From Sympetrum striolatum (taxonomy: Eukaryota; Arthropoda; Insecta; Odonata; Libellulidae), in contig CANPUZ010000053.1 of the NCBI GenBank assembly GCA_947579665.1, positions 372,001 to 436,000 of the forward strand: 64,000 nt of DNA. The letters run 5' to 3'. The notes under the pieces were generated by a model. It did no database searches. It saw only the letters and a program-made list of their open reading frames with translations, and was not told where the DNA came from. Below, one piece after another: positions 11,638 to 23,407 of the stretch. The position numbers and the translations under genes were made by a program. Each line of letters opens with the position of its first letter. Within the stretch, counting starts at the first letter, position 1.

Positions 11638-13560
11638 CCATCATATATTTTTAAAATGACGCAAAATAGTAGAAAAATATTGCAATTTGACAGAAATTAT
11701 CCGTTTTAGTTGCTTTATTCGATCACATCTGCAGAAAATGACGAGATTTTTGGCAAAATAGAGCAGAAAAATTGAAATTTCACAAAAATTATCCGTTTTA
11801 AGTTGCTTTTTTTCGATCATTTATCGCTAAAAGGAGACAAAATAAGGACAAAATAGAGGAAAAATATTGAAATTCCGCTAAAATTAACCGTTTTCGTTGC
11901 TTTTTTCGATCACATCTCCAGAAAATGACGAGATTTTTGGCAAAATAGAGCAGAAAAATTGAACTTTCACAAAAATTATCCTTTTTAGTTGCTTTTTTTC
12001 GATCATTTATCGCTAAAAGGAGACAAAATAAGGACAAAATAGAGGAACAATATTGAAATTCCGCTAAAATTATCCGTTTTCGTTGCTTCTTTCGATCACA
12101 TCTCCAGAAAATGACGAGATTTTAGGCAAAATAGAGCAGAAAAATTGAAATTTCACAAAAATTATCCGTTTTAGTTGCTTTTTTGATCATTTATCGCTAA
12201 AATGAGACAAAATAAGGACAAAATAGAGGAAAAAATATTGAAATTGCGCTAAAATTATCCGTTTTCGTTGCTTTTTTTCCATCATATATTTTTAAAATGA
12301 CGCAAAATAGTAGAAAAATATTGAAATTTGACAGAAATTATCCGTTTTAGTTGCTTTATTCGATCACATCTGCAGAAAATGACGAGATTTTTGGAAAAAT
12401 AGAGCAGAAAAATTGAAATTTCACAAAAATTATCCGTTTTAGTTGCTTTTTTCGATCATTTATCGCTAAAAGGAGACAAAATAAGGACAAAATAGAGGAA
12501 AAATATTGAAATTCCGCTAAAATTATCCGTTTTCGTTGCTTTTTTCGATCAAATCTCCAGAAAATGACGAGATTTTTGGCAAAATAGAGCAGAAAAATTG
12601 AAATTTCACAAAAATTATCCGTTTTAGTTGCTTTTTTTCGATCATTTATCGCTAAAAGGAGACAAAATAAGGACAAAATAGAGGAAAAATATTGAAATTC
12701 CGCTAAAATTATCCGTTTTCGTTGCTTTTTTTCGATCACATCTCCAGAAAGCGACGAGATTTTAGGCAAAATAGAGCAGAAAAATTGAAATTTCACGAAA
12801 ATTATACGTTTTAGTTGCTTATTTCGATCATTTATCGCTAAAATGAGAAAAATAAGGGCAAAATAGAGGAAAAATATTGAAATTTCGCTAAAATTATCCG
12901 TTTTCGTTAATTTTTTCGATCACATCTCCAGAAAATGACGAGATTTTAGGCAAAATAGAGCAGAAAAATTGAAATTTCACAAAAATTATTCGATTTAGTT
13001 GCTTTTTTTCGATCATTTATCGCTAAAAGGAGACAAAATAAGGACAAAATAGAGGAAAAATATTGAAATTCCGCTAAAATTATCCGTTTTCGTTTCTTTT
13101 TTCGATCACATCTCCAGAAAATGACGAGATTTTTGGCAAAATAGAGCAGAAAAATTGAAATTTCACAAAAATTATCCGTATTAGTTGCTTTTTTCCTTCA
13201 TTTATCGCTAAAAGGAGACAAAATAAGGACAAAATAGAGGAAAAATATTGAAATTCCGCAAAAAATTATCCGTTTTCGTTGCTTTTTTCGATCACATCTC
13301 CAGAAAATGACAAGATTTTAGGCAAAATAGAGCGGAAAAATTGAAATTTCACAAAAATTTCCGTTTTAGTTGCTTTTTTTCGATCATTTATCGCTAAAAT
13401 GAGACAAAATTAGGACAAAATTGAGGAAAAATATTGAAATTTCGCTAAATTATCCGTTTTCGTTGCTTTAATCGATCACATCTCCAGAAAATGACGAGAT
13501 TTTTGGGAAAATAGAGCAGAAATATTGAACTTTCACAAAAATTATCCCTTTTAGTTGCTT
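11638..13560 (+). repeat. Third, partial copy of the 3.2-kb block
   Basis: C monomers at 11,638 and 12,279 correspond to 2,865/3,500 and 6,059/6,694. ATTGCGCT at 12,243 and CCTTCATT at 13,195 mark the same positions as in copies 1 and 2 (C to CCTTCATT is 913 bp in copies 1 and 2, and 916 bp here). The copy carries many extra T or A bases in homopolymers (for example near 11,790-11,812, 11,995, 12,232, 12,271, 12,630, 12,725, 13,002 and 13,373) that the other copies lack. Confidence 0.88.
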
Positions 13561-15473
13561 TTTTCGATCATTTATCGCTAAAAGCAGACAAAATAAGGAC
13601 AAAATAGAGGAAAAATATTGAAATTCCGCTAAAATTATCCGTTTTCGTTGCTTTTTTCGATCACATCTCCAGAAAATGACGAGATTTTAGGCAAAATAGA
13701 GCAGAAAAATTGAAATTTCACAAAAATTATCCGTTTTAGTTGCTTTTTTCGATCATTTATCGCTAAAAGGAGACAAAATAAGGACAAAATAGAGGACAAA
13801 TATTGAAATTCCGCTAAAATTATCCGTTTTCGTTGCTTTTTTCGATCAAATCTCCAGAAAATAACGAGATTTTTGGAAAAATAGAGCAGGAAAATTGTTA
13901 TTTCACAAAAATTATCCGTTTTAGTTGCTTTTTTCGATCATTTATCGCTAAAAGGAGACAAAATAAGGACAAAATAGAGGAAAAATATTGAAATTCCGCT
14001 AAAATTATCCGTTTTCGTTGCTTATTTCGATCACATCTCCAAAAAGTGACGAGATTTTAGGCAAAATAGAGCAGAAAAATTGAAATTTCACAAAAATTAT
14101 CCGTTTTAGTTGCTTTTTTTTGATCATTTATAGCTAAAATGAGACAAAATAAGGACAAAATAGAGGAAAAATATTGAGATTTCGCTTAAATTATCCGTTT
14201 TCGTTATTTTTTGCATCATATATTTTTAAAATGACGAAAAATAGTAAAAAATATTGAAATTTGACAGAAATTATCCGTTTTAGTTGCTTTATTCGATCAC
14301 ATCTGCAGAAAATGACGAGATTTTTGGCAAAATAAAGCAGAAAAATTGAAATTACACAAAAATTATCCGTTTTAGTTGCTTTTTTCGATCATTTATCGCT
14401 AAAATGAGACAAAATAAGGACAAAGTAGAGGAAAAATATTGAAATTTCGCTAAAATTATCCGTTTTCGTTGCTTTTTTCGATCACATCTCCAGAAAATGA
14501 CGAGATTTTAGGCAAAATAGAGCAGAAAAATTGACATTTCACAAAAATTATCCGATTTAGTTGCTTTTTTTGATCATTTATCGCTAAAATAAGACAAAAT
14601 AGAGGAAAAATATTGAAATTTCGCTAAAATTATCCGTTTTCGTTATTTTTTTCCATCATATATTTTTAAAATGACGCAAAATAGTAGAAAAATATTGAAA
14701 TTTGACAGAAATTTTCCGTTTTAGTTGCTTTATTCGATCACATCTGCAGAAAATGACGAGATTTTTGGCAAAATAAAGCAGAAAAATTGAAATTTCACAA
14801 AAATTATCCGTTTTAGTTGCTTTTTTCGATCATTTATCGCTAAAATGAGAAAAATAAGGACAAAATAGAGGAAAAATATTGAAATTTCGCTAAAATTATC
14901 CGTTTTCGTTGCTTTTTTCGATCACATCTCCAGAAAATGACGAGATTTTTGGCAAAATAGAGCAGAAAAATTGAAATTTCACAAAAATTATCCGTTTTAG
15001 TTGCTTTTTTCGATCATTTATCGCTAAAAGGAGACAAAATAAGGACAAAATAGAGGAAAAATATTAAAATTCCGCTAAAATTATCCGTTTTCGTTGCTTT
15101 TTTCGATCACATCTCCAGAAAATGACGAGATTTTCGGCAAAATAGAGCAGAGAAATTGAAATTTCACCAAAATTATCCGTTTTCGTTGCTTTTTTCGATC
15201 ATTTATCGCTAAAATGAGAAAAATAAGGACAAAATAGAGGAAAAATATTGAAATTTCGCAAATATTTTCCGTTTTCGTTGCTTTTTTTCGATCACATCTC
15301 CAGAAAATGACGAGATTTTTGGCAAAATAGAGCAGAAAAATTGAAATTTCACAAAAAATTATGCGTTTTAGTTGCTTTTTTCGATCATTTATCGCTAAAA
15401 GGAGACAAAATAAGGACAAATAGAGGAAAAATATAGAAATTCCGCTAAAATTATCCGTTTTCGTTGCTTTTTT
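13561..15473 (+). repeat. Diverged B-A dimers with two C monomers
   Basis: C monomers start at 14,213 (GCATCATATA variant) and 14,653, both preceded by an A2 with CGTTAT replacing CGTTGC. The same A2/C pair with AAATAAAGCAG in the next B occurs near 679-800, 22.1-22.6 and 23.86-23.98 kb, so these are scattered relatives. The A monomer at 14,571-14,652 has an 11-bp deletion inside its internal duplication. Base substitutions are more frequent here than in the right half. Confidence 0.85.
14571..14652 (+). repeat. A monomer with an 11-bp internal deletion
   Basis: The monomer reads GCTAAAATAAGACAAAATAG and is 82 instead of 93 bp. One of the two 11-bp copies (GACAAAATAAG / GACAAAATAGA) has been lost. 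The same loss is seen independently at 39,134-39,215 and 43,477-43,558. Confidence 0.88.
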
Positions 15474-17112
15474 CGATCATATCTCCAGAAAATGACGCAA
15501 AGTAGTAGAAAAATATTGCAATTTGACAGAAATTATCCGTTTTAGTTGCTTTATTCGATCACATCTGCAGAAAATGACGAGATTTTTGGCAAAATAGAGC
15601 AGAAAAATTGAAATTTCACAAAAACTATCCGTTTTAGTTGCTTTTTTCGATCATTTATCGCTAAAAGGAGACAAAATAAGGACAAAATAGAGGAAAAATA
15701 TTGAAATTCCGCTAAAATTATCCGTTTTCGTTGCTTTTCTCGATCACATCTCCAGAAAATGACGCAAAATAGTAGAAAAATATTTCAATTTGACAGAAAT
15801 TATCCGTTTTAGTTGCTTTATTCGATCACATCTGCAGAAAATGACGAGATTTTTGGCAAAATAGAGCAGAAAAATTGAAATTTCACAAAAACTATCCGTT
15901 TTAGTTGCTTTTTTTCGATCATTTATCGCTAAAAGGAGACAAAATAAGGACAAAATAGAGGAAAAATATTGATATTCCGCTAAAATTATCCGTTTTCGTT
16001 GCTTTTTTTCGATCACATCTCCAGAAACAGACGAGATTTTTGGCAAAATAGAGCAGTAAAATTGAAATTTCACAAAAATTATCCGTTTTAGTTTCTTTTT
16101 TCAAATTTTTATCGCTAAAATGAGACAAAATAAGGACAAAATAGAGAGAATATATTGAAATTTCGCTAAAATTATCCGTTTTCGTTGCTTTTTTCCATCA
16201 TATATCCTTAAAATGACGCAAAATAGTAGAAAAATATTGCAATTTGACAAAAATTATCCGTTTTAGTTGCTTTATTCGATCACATCTCCAGAAAATGACG
16301 AGATTTTTGGCAAAATAGAGCAGAAAAATTGAAAATTTACAAAAACTATCTGTTTTAGTTGCTTTTTTCGATCATTTATCGCTAAAAGGAGACAAAATAA
16401 GGACAAAATAGAGGAAAAATATTGAAATTCCGCTAAAATTATCCGTTTTAGTTGCTTTTTTCGATCATTTATCGCTAAAAGGAGACAAAATAAAGACAAA
16501 ATAGAGGAAAAAAATATTGAAATTCCGCTAAAATTATCCGGTTTCGTTGCTTTTTTCGAACACATCTCCAGAAAATGACGAGATTTTAGCCAAAATAGAG
16601 CAGAAAAATTGAAATTTCACAAACATTATCCGTTTTAGTTGCTTTTTTCGATCATTTATCGCTAAAAGGAGACAAAATAAGGACAAAATAGAGGAAAAAT
16701 ATTGAAATTCCGCTAAAATTAACCGTTTTCGTTGTTTTTTTCGATCACATCTCCAGAAAATGACGAGATTTTTGGCAAAATAGAGCAGAAAAATTGAACT
16801 TTCACAAAAATTATCCTTTTTAGTTGCATTTTTTGATCATTTATCGCTAAAAGGAGACAAAATAAGGACAAAATAGAGGAAAAATATTGAAATTCCGCTA
16901 AAATTATCCGTTTTCGTTGCTTTTTTCGATCACATCTCCAGAAAATGACGAGATTTTAGGCAAAATAGAGCAGAAAAATTGAAATTTCACAAAAATTATC
17001 CGTTTTAGTTGCTTTTTTTTGATCATTTATCGCTAAAATGAGACAAAATAAGGACAAAATAGAGGAAAAATATAGAAATTCCGCTAAAATTATCCGTTTT
17101 CGTTGCTTTTTT
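15474..17112 (+). repeat. 1.64-kb tandem duplication, copy 1 (15.5-17.1 kb)
   Basis: Begins at a chimeric B/C monomer (GATCATATCTCCAG left end) at 15,474, followed 267 bp later by another at 15,741 and by a C at 16,195. The marker TTGCTTTTCTCGATC near 15,735 recurs near 17,374, offset about 1,639. The following A carries GATATTCCGCT and the next T-tract region carries TTTCAAATTTTTATCGC. No gene is visible. Confidence 0.9.
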
Positions 17113-18750
17113 CGATCATATCTCCAGAAAATGACGCAAAATAGTAGAAAAATATTGCAATTTGACAGAAATTATCCGTTTAAGTTGCTTTATTCGATCA
17201 CATCTGCAGAAAATGACGAGATTTTTGGCAAAATAGAGCAGAAAAATTGAAATTTCACAAAAACTATCCGTTTTAGTTGCTTTTTTCGATCATTTATCGC
17301 TAAAAGGAGACAAAATAAGGACAAAATAGAGGAAAAATATTGAAATTCCGCTAAAATTATCCGTTTTCGTTGCTTTTCTCGATCACATCTCCAGAAAATG
17401 ACGCAAAATAGTAGAAAAATATTGCAATTTGACAGAAATTATCCGTTTTAGTTGCTTTATTCGATCACATCTGCAGAAAATGACGAGATTTTTGGCAAAA
17501 TAGAGCAGAAAAATTGAAATTTCACAAAAACTATCCGTTTTAGTTGCTTTTTTCGATCATTTATCGCTAAAAGGAGACAAAATAAGGACAAAATAGAGGA
17601 AAAATATTGATATTCCGCTAAAATTATCCGTTTTCGTTGATTTTTTCGATCACATCTCCAGAAACAGACGAGATTTTTGGCAAAATAGAGCAGAAAAATT
17701 GAAATTTCAAAAAAATTATCCGTTTTAGTTTCTTTTTTCAAATTTTTATCGCTAAAATGAGACAAAATAAGGACAAAATAGAGAGAAAATATTGAAATTT
17801 CGCTAAAATTATCCGTTTTCGTTGCTTTTTTCCATCATATATCCATAAAATGACGCAAAATAGTAGAAAAATATTGCAATTTGACAAAAATTATCCGTTT
17901 TAGTTGCTTTATTCGATCACATCTTCAGAAAATGACGAGATTTTTGGCAAAATAGAGCAGAAAAATTGAAATTTCACAAAAACTATCTGTTTTAGTTGCT
18001 TTTTTCGATCATTTATCGCTAAAAGGAGACAAAATAAGGACAAAATAGAGGAAAAATATTGAAATTCCGCTAAAATTATCCGTTTTAGTTGCTTTTTTCG
18101 ATCATTTATCGCTAAAAGGAGACAAAATAAAGACAAAATAGAGGAAAAAAATATTGAAATTCCGCTAAAATTATCCGTTTTCGTTGCTTTTTTCGAACAC
18201 ATCTCCAGAAAATGACGAGATTTTAGGCAAAATAGAGCAGAAAAATTGAAATTTCACAAACATTATCCGTTTTAGTTGCTTTTTTCGATCATTTATCGCT
18301 AAAAGGAGACAAAATAAGGACAAAATAGAGGAAAAATATTGAAATTCCGCTAAAATTAACCGTTTTCGTTGCTTTTATCGATCACATCTCCAGAAAATGA
18401 CGAGATTTTTGGCAAAATAGAGCAGAAAAATTGAACTTTCACAAAAATTATCCTTTTTAGTTTCTTTTTTTGATCATTTATCGCTAAAAGGAGACAAAAT
18501 AAGGACAAAATAGAGGAAAAATATTGAAATTCCGCTAAAATAATCCGTTTTCGTTGCTTTTTTCGATCACATCTCCAGAAAATGACGAGATTTTAGGCAA
18601 AATAGAGCAGAAAAATTGAAATTTCACAAAAATTATCCGTTTTAGTTGCTTTTTTTGATCATTTATCGCTAAAATGAGACAAAATAAGGACAAAATAGAG
18701 GAAAAATATTGAAATTTCGCTAAAATTATCCGTTTTCGTTGCTTTTTTCG
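17113..18750 (+). repeat. 1.64-kb tandem duplication, copy 2 (17.1-18.75 kb)
   Basis: Same order as copy 1: chimeric C at 17,113 and 17,380 (267 bp apart again) and C at 17,832. The two copies differ by scattered substitutions and one- or two-base indels, so the offset drifts between about 1,637 and 1,639. The right edge is ill-defined because the flanking dimers are also similar. Confidence 0.88.
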
Positions 18751-20391
18751 ATCACATCTCCAGAAATAGACGATATTTTTGGCAAAATAGAGCAGAAAAA
18801 TTGAAATTTCACAAAAATTATCCGTTTTCGTTGCTTTTTTTGAACACATCTCCAGAAAATGACGAGATTTTTGGCAAAATAGAGCAGAAAAATTGAAATT
18901 TCACAAAAATTATCCGTTTTAGTTGCTTTTTTCGATCATTTATCGCTAAAAGGAGACAAAATAAGGACAAAATATAGGAAAAATATTGAAATTCCGCTAA
19001 AATTATCCGTTTTCGTTGCTTTTTTCGATCACATCTCCAGAAATAGACGATATTTTTGGCAAAATAGAGCAGAAAAATTGAAATTTCACAAAAATTATCC
19101 GTTTTAGTTGCTTTTTTCGATCATTTATCGCTAAAATGAGAAAAATAAGGACAAAATAGAGGAAAAATATTGAAATTTCGCTAAAATTATCCGTTTTCGT
19201 TGCTTTTTTCGATCACATCTCCAGAAAATGACGAGATTTTTGGCAAAATAGAGCAGAAAAATTGAAATTTCATAAAAATTATCCGTTTTAGTTGCTTTTT
19301 TCGATCATTTATCGCTAAAAGGAGACAAAATAAGGACAAAATAGAGGAAAAATATTGAAATTCCGCTAAAATTATCCGTTTTCGTTGCTTTTTTCGATCA
19401 CATCTCCAGAAAATGACGCAAAATAGTAGAAAAATATTGCAATTTGACAGAAATTATCCGTTTTAGTTGCTTTTTTCGACCATTTATCGCTAAAAGGAGA
19501 CAAAATAAGGACAAAATAGAGGAAAAATATTGATATTCCGCTAAAATTAACCGTTTTCGTTGCTTTTTTCGATCACATCTCCAGAAACAGACGAGATTTT
19601 TGGCAAAATAGAGCAGAAAAATTGAAATTTCACAAAAAATATCCGTTTTAGTTTCTTTTTTCAATCTTTTATCGCTAAAATGAGACAAAATAAGGACAAA
19701 ATAGAGGGAAAATATTGAAATTTCGCTAAAATTATCCGTTTTCGTTGCTTTTTTCCATCATATATCCTTAAAATGACGCAAAATAAGAGAAAAATATTGC
19801 AATTTGACAGAAATTATCCGTTTTAGTTGCTTTTTTCGAACACATTTCCAGAAAATTTCGAGATTTTAGGCAAAATAGAGCAGAAAAATTGAAATTTCAC
19901 AAACATTATCCGTTTTAGTTCCTTTTTTCGATCATTTATCGCTAAAAGGAGACAAAATAAGGACAAAATAGAGGAAAAATATTGAAATTCCGCTAAAATT
20001 AACCGTTTTCGTTGCTTTTTTCGATCACATCTCCAGAAAATGACAAGATTTTTGGCAAAATAGAGCAGAAAAATTGAACTTTCACAAAAACTATCCTTTT
20101 TAGTTGCTTTTTTCGATCATTTATCGCTAAAAGGAGACAAAATAAGGACAAAAAAGAGGAAAAATATTGAAATTCCGCTAAAATTATCCGTTTTCGTTGC
20201 TTTTTTCGATCACATCTCCAGAAAATGACGAGATTTTAGGCAAAATAGAGCAGAAAAATTGAAATTTCACAAAAATTATCCGTTTTAGTTGCTTTTTTTG
20301 ATCATTTATCGCTAAAATGAGACAAAATAAGGACAAAATAGAGGAAAAATATTGAAATTTCGCTAAAATTATCCGTTTTCGTTGCTTTTTT
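18751..20391 (+). repeat. B-A dimers with the GACGATATT marker set
   Basis: Contains B monomers with GAAATAGACGATATT near 18,763 and 19,041, the TGAGAAAAATAAGG marker at 19,137, a chimeric B/C at 19,395 and a C at 19,755. It is a diverged relative of 1.1-1.7, 8.9-9.5 and 10.5-11.1 kb. One B near 19,850 is locally altered (ACATTTCCAGAAAATTTCGAG). No non-satellite sequence. Confidence 0.85.
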
Positions 20392-22036
20392 CCATCGTAT
20401 ATTTTTAAAATGACGCAAAATAGCAGAAAAATATTGCAATTTGACAGAAATTATCCGTTTTAGTTGCTTTATTCGATCACATCTGCAGAAAATGACGAGA
20501 TTTTTGGCAAAATAGAGCAGAAAAATTGAAATTTTACAAAAATTATCCGTTTTAGTTGCTTTTTTCGATCATTTATTGCTAAAAGGAGACAAAATAAGGA
20601 CAAAATAGAGGAAAAATATTGAAATTCCGCTAAAATTCTCCGTTTTCGTTGCTTTTTTCGATCAAATCTCCAGAAAATGACGAGATTTTTGGTAAAATAG
20701 AGCAGAAAAATTGAAATTTCACAAAAATTATCCGTTTTAGTTGCTTTTTTCGATCATTTATCGCTAAAATGAGACAAAATAAGGACAAAATAGAGGAAAA
20801 ATATTGAAATTCCGCTAAAATTATCCGTTTTCGTTGCTTTTTTCCATCACATCTCCAGAAAATGACGAGATTTTAGGCAAAATAGAGCAGAAAAATTGAA
20901 ATTTCACAAAAATTATCCGTTTTAGTTGCTTTTTTCGATCATTTATCGCTAAAATGAGAAAAATAAGGACAAAATAGAGGAAAAATATTGAAATTTCGCT
21001 AAAATTATCCGTTTTCGTTGCTTTTTTCGATCACATCTCCAGAAAATGACGAGATTTTAGGCAAAATAGAGCAGAAAAATTGAAATTTCACAAAAATTAT
21101 CCGATTAAGTTGCTTTTTTCGATCATTTATCGCTAAAAGGAGACAAAATAAGGACAAAATAGAGGAAAAATATTGAAATTCCGCTAAAATTATCCGTTTT
21201 CGTTTCTTTTTTCGATCACATCTCCAGAAAATGACGAGATTTTTGGCAAAATAGAGCAGAAAAATTGAAATTTCACAAAAATTATCCGTATTAGTTGCTT
21301 TTTTCCTTCATTTATCGCTAAAAGGAGACAAAATAAGGACAAAATAGAGGAAAAATATTGAAATTCCGCAAAAAATTATCCGTTTTCGTTGCTTTTTTCG
21401 ATCACATCTCCAGAAAATGACGAGATTTTAGGCAAAATAGAGCAGAATAATTGAAATATCACAAAAATTATCCGTTTTAGTTGCTTTTTTCGATCATTTA
21501 TCGCTAAAATGAGACAAAATAAGGACAAAATAGAGGAAAAATATTGAAATTTCGCTAAAATTATCCGTTTTCGTTGCTTTTTTCGATCACATCTCCAGAA
21601 AATGACGAGATTTTAGGCAAAAAAGAGCGGAAAAATTGAAATTTCACAAAAATTATCCGTTTTAGTTGCTTTTTTCGATCATTTATCGCTAAAATGAGAG
21701 AAAATTAGGACAAAATAGAGGAAAAATATTGAAATTTCGCTAAATTATCCGTTTTCGTTGCTTTTTTCGAACACATCTCCAGAAAATGACAAGATTTTTG
21801 GCAAAATAGAGCAGAAAAATTGAACTTTTTCAAAAATTATCCGTTTTAGTTGCTTTTTTCGATCGTTTATCGCTAAAAGGAGACAAAATAAGGACAAAAT
21901 AGAGGAAAAATATTGAAATTCCGCTAAAATTATCCGTTTTCGTTGCTTATTTCGATCACATCTCCAAAAAATGACGAGATTTTAGGCAAAATAGAGCAGA
22001 AAAATTGAAATTTCACAAAAATTATCCGTTTTAGTT
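20392..22036 (+). repeat. Fourth, more diverged copy of the 3.2-kb block
   Basis: C at 20,392 (CCATCGTATA variant) is followed 913 bp later by CCTTCATT at 21,305, exactly the spacing seen from 3,500 to 4,413 and from 6,694 to 7,607. Many single-base differences and one extra B-A dimer distinguish it from the other three copies, so it probably separated earlier. It ends in A and B monomers with CGTTGCTTATTTCGATC, also seen near 14,020. Confidence 0.82.
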
Positions 22037-22566
22037 GCTTTTTTTGATCATTTATCGCTAAAATGAGACAAAATAAGGACAAAATAGAGGAAAAATATTG
22101 AAATTTCGCTTAAATTATCCGTTTTCGTTATTTTTTCCATCATATATTTTTAAAATGACACAAAATAGTAAAAAATATTGAAATTTGACAGAAATTATCC
22201 GTTTTAGTTGCTTTATTCGATCACATCTGCAGAAAATGACGAGATTTTTGGCAAAATAAAGCAGAAAAATTGAAATTTCACAAAAATTATCCGTTTTAGT
22301 TGCTTTTTTTGATCATTTATCGCTAAAATGAGACAAAATAAGGACAAAATAGAGGAAAAATATTGAAATTTCGCTTAAATTATCCGTTTTCGTTATTTTT
22401 TCCATCATATATTTTTAAAATGACGCAAAATAGTAAAAAATATTGAAATTTGACAGAAATTATCCGTTTTAGTTGCTTTATTCGATCACATCTGCAGAAA
22501 ATGACGAGATTTTTGGCAAAATAAAGCAGAAAAATTGAAATTTCACAAAAATTATCCGTTTTAGTT
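22037..22566 (+). repeat. Two tandem copies of an A2-C-B trimer (265 bp)
   Basis: An A2 with CGCTTAAATT and CGTTAT, a shortened C (starts 22,137 and 22,402) and a B with CTGCAG and AAATAAAGCAG occur twice in a row, 265 bp apart. The expected 93 + 82 + 92 = 267 bp is reduced by the same two single-base deletions in both copies (CGTTAT-T6 and AGTAAAAAATATT), so one copy was made from the other. Confidence 0.92.
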
Positions 22567-23407
22567 GCTTTTTTCGATCATTTATCGCTAAAATGAGACA
22601 AAATAAGGACAAAATAGAGGAAAAATATTGAAATTTCGCTAAAATTATCCGTTTTTGTTGCTTTTTTCGATCACATCTCCAGAAAATGACGAGATTTTAG
22701 GCAAAATAGAGCAGAAAAATTGAAATTTCACAAAAATTATCCGTTTTAGTTGCTTTTTTCTATCATTTATCGCTAAAATGAGAAAAATAAGGACAAAATA
22801 GAGGAAAAATATTGAAATTCCGCTAAAATTATCCGTTTTCGTTGCTTTTTTCGATCACATCTCCAGAAAATGACGAGATTTTAGGCAAAATAGAGCAGAA
22901 AAATTGAAATTTCACAAACATTATCCGTTTTAGTTGCTTTTTTCGATCATTTATCGCTAAAAGGAGACAAAATAAGGACAAAATAGAGGAAAAATATTGA
23001 AATTCCGCTAAAATTATCCGTTTTCGTTTCTGTTTTCGATCACATCTCCAGAAAATGACGAGATTTTTGGCAAAATAGAGCAGAAAAATTGAAATTTCAC
23101 AAAAATTATCCGTTTTAGTTGCTTTTTTCGATCATTTATCGCTAAAAGGAGACAAAATAAGGACAAAATAGAGGAAAAATATTGAAATTCCGCAAAAAAT
23201 TATCCGTTTTCGTTGCTTTTTTCGATCACATCTCCAGAAAATGACGAGATTTTAGGCAAAATAGAGCAGAAAAATTGAAATATCACAAAAAGTATCCGTT
23301 TTAGTTGCTTTTTTCGATCATTTATCGCTAAAATGAGACAAAATAAGGACAAAATAGAGGAAAAATATTGAAATTTCGCATTAATTATCCGTTTTCGTTG
23401 CTTTTTT
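22567..23407 (+). repeat. B-A dimers without a C monomer
   Basis: Regular 185-bp dimers between the C monomers at 22,402 and 23,408. Private variants include TTTTTCTATCATTTATCGC near 22,770 (a variant that later becomes regular in the right-hand HOR) and CGTTTCTGTTTTCGATC near 23,030. Nothing else is seen. Confidence 0.85.

Noticed and set aside
12356..12796. The longest minus-strand open frame (146 codons), and dozens of similar frames of 65-125 codons on the minus strand, as protein genes.
   Set aside because: They are direct translations of A, B and C monomers, begin and end at arbitrary points of the monomer, and vary in length with monomer order. They have no domain, no consistent start context and no flanking gene structure.
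17038..17250. Plus-strand open frames at 17,038-17,250 and 23,426-23,638 (70 codons each).
   Set aside because: Both start in or next to a C-type monomer region and read across ordinary A, B and C sequence. They are chance frames in the repeat.
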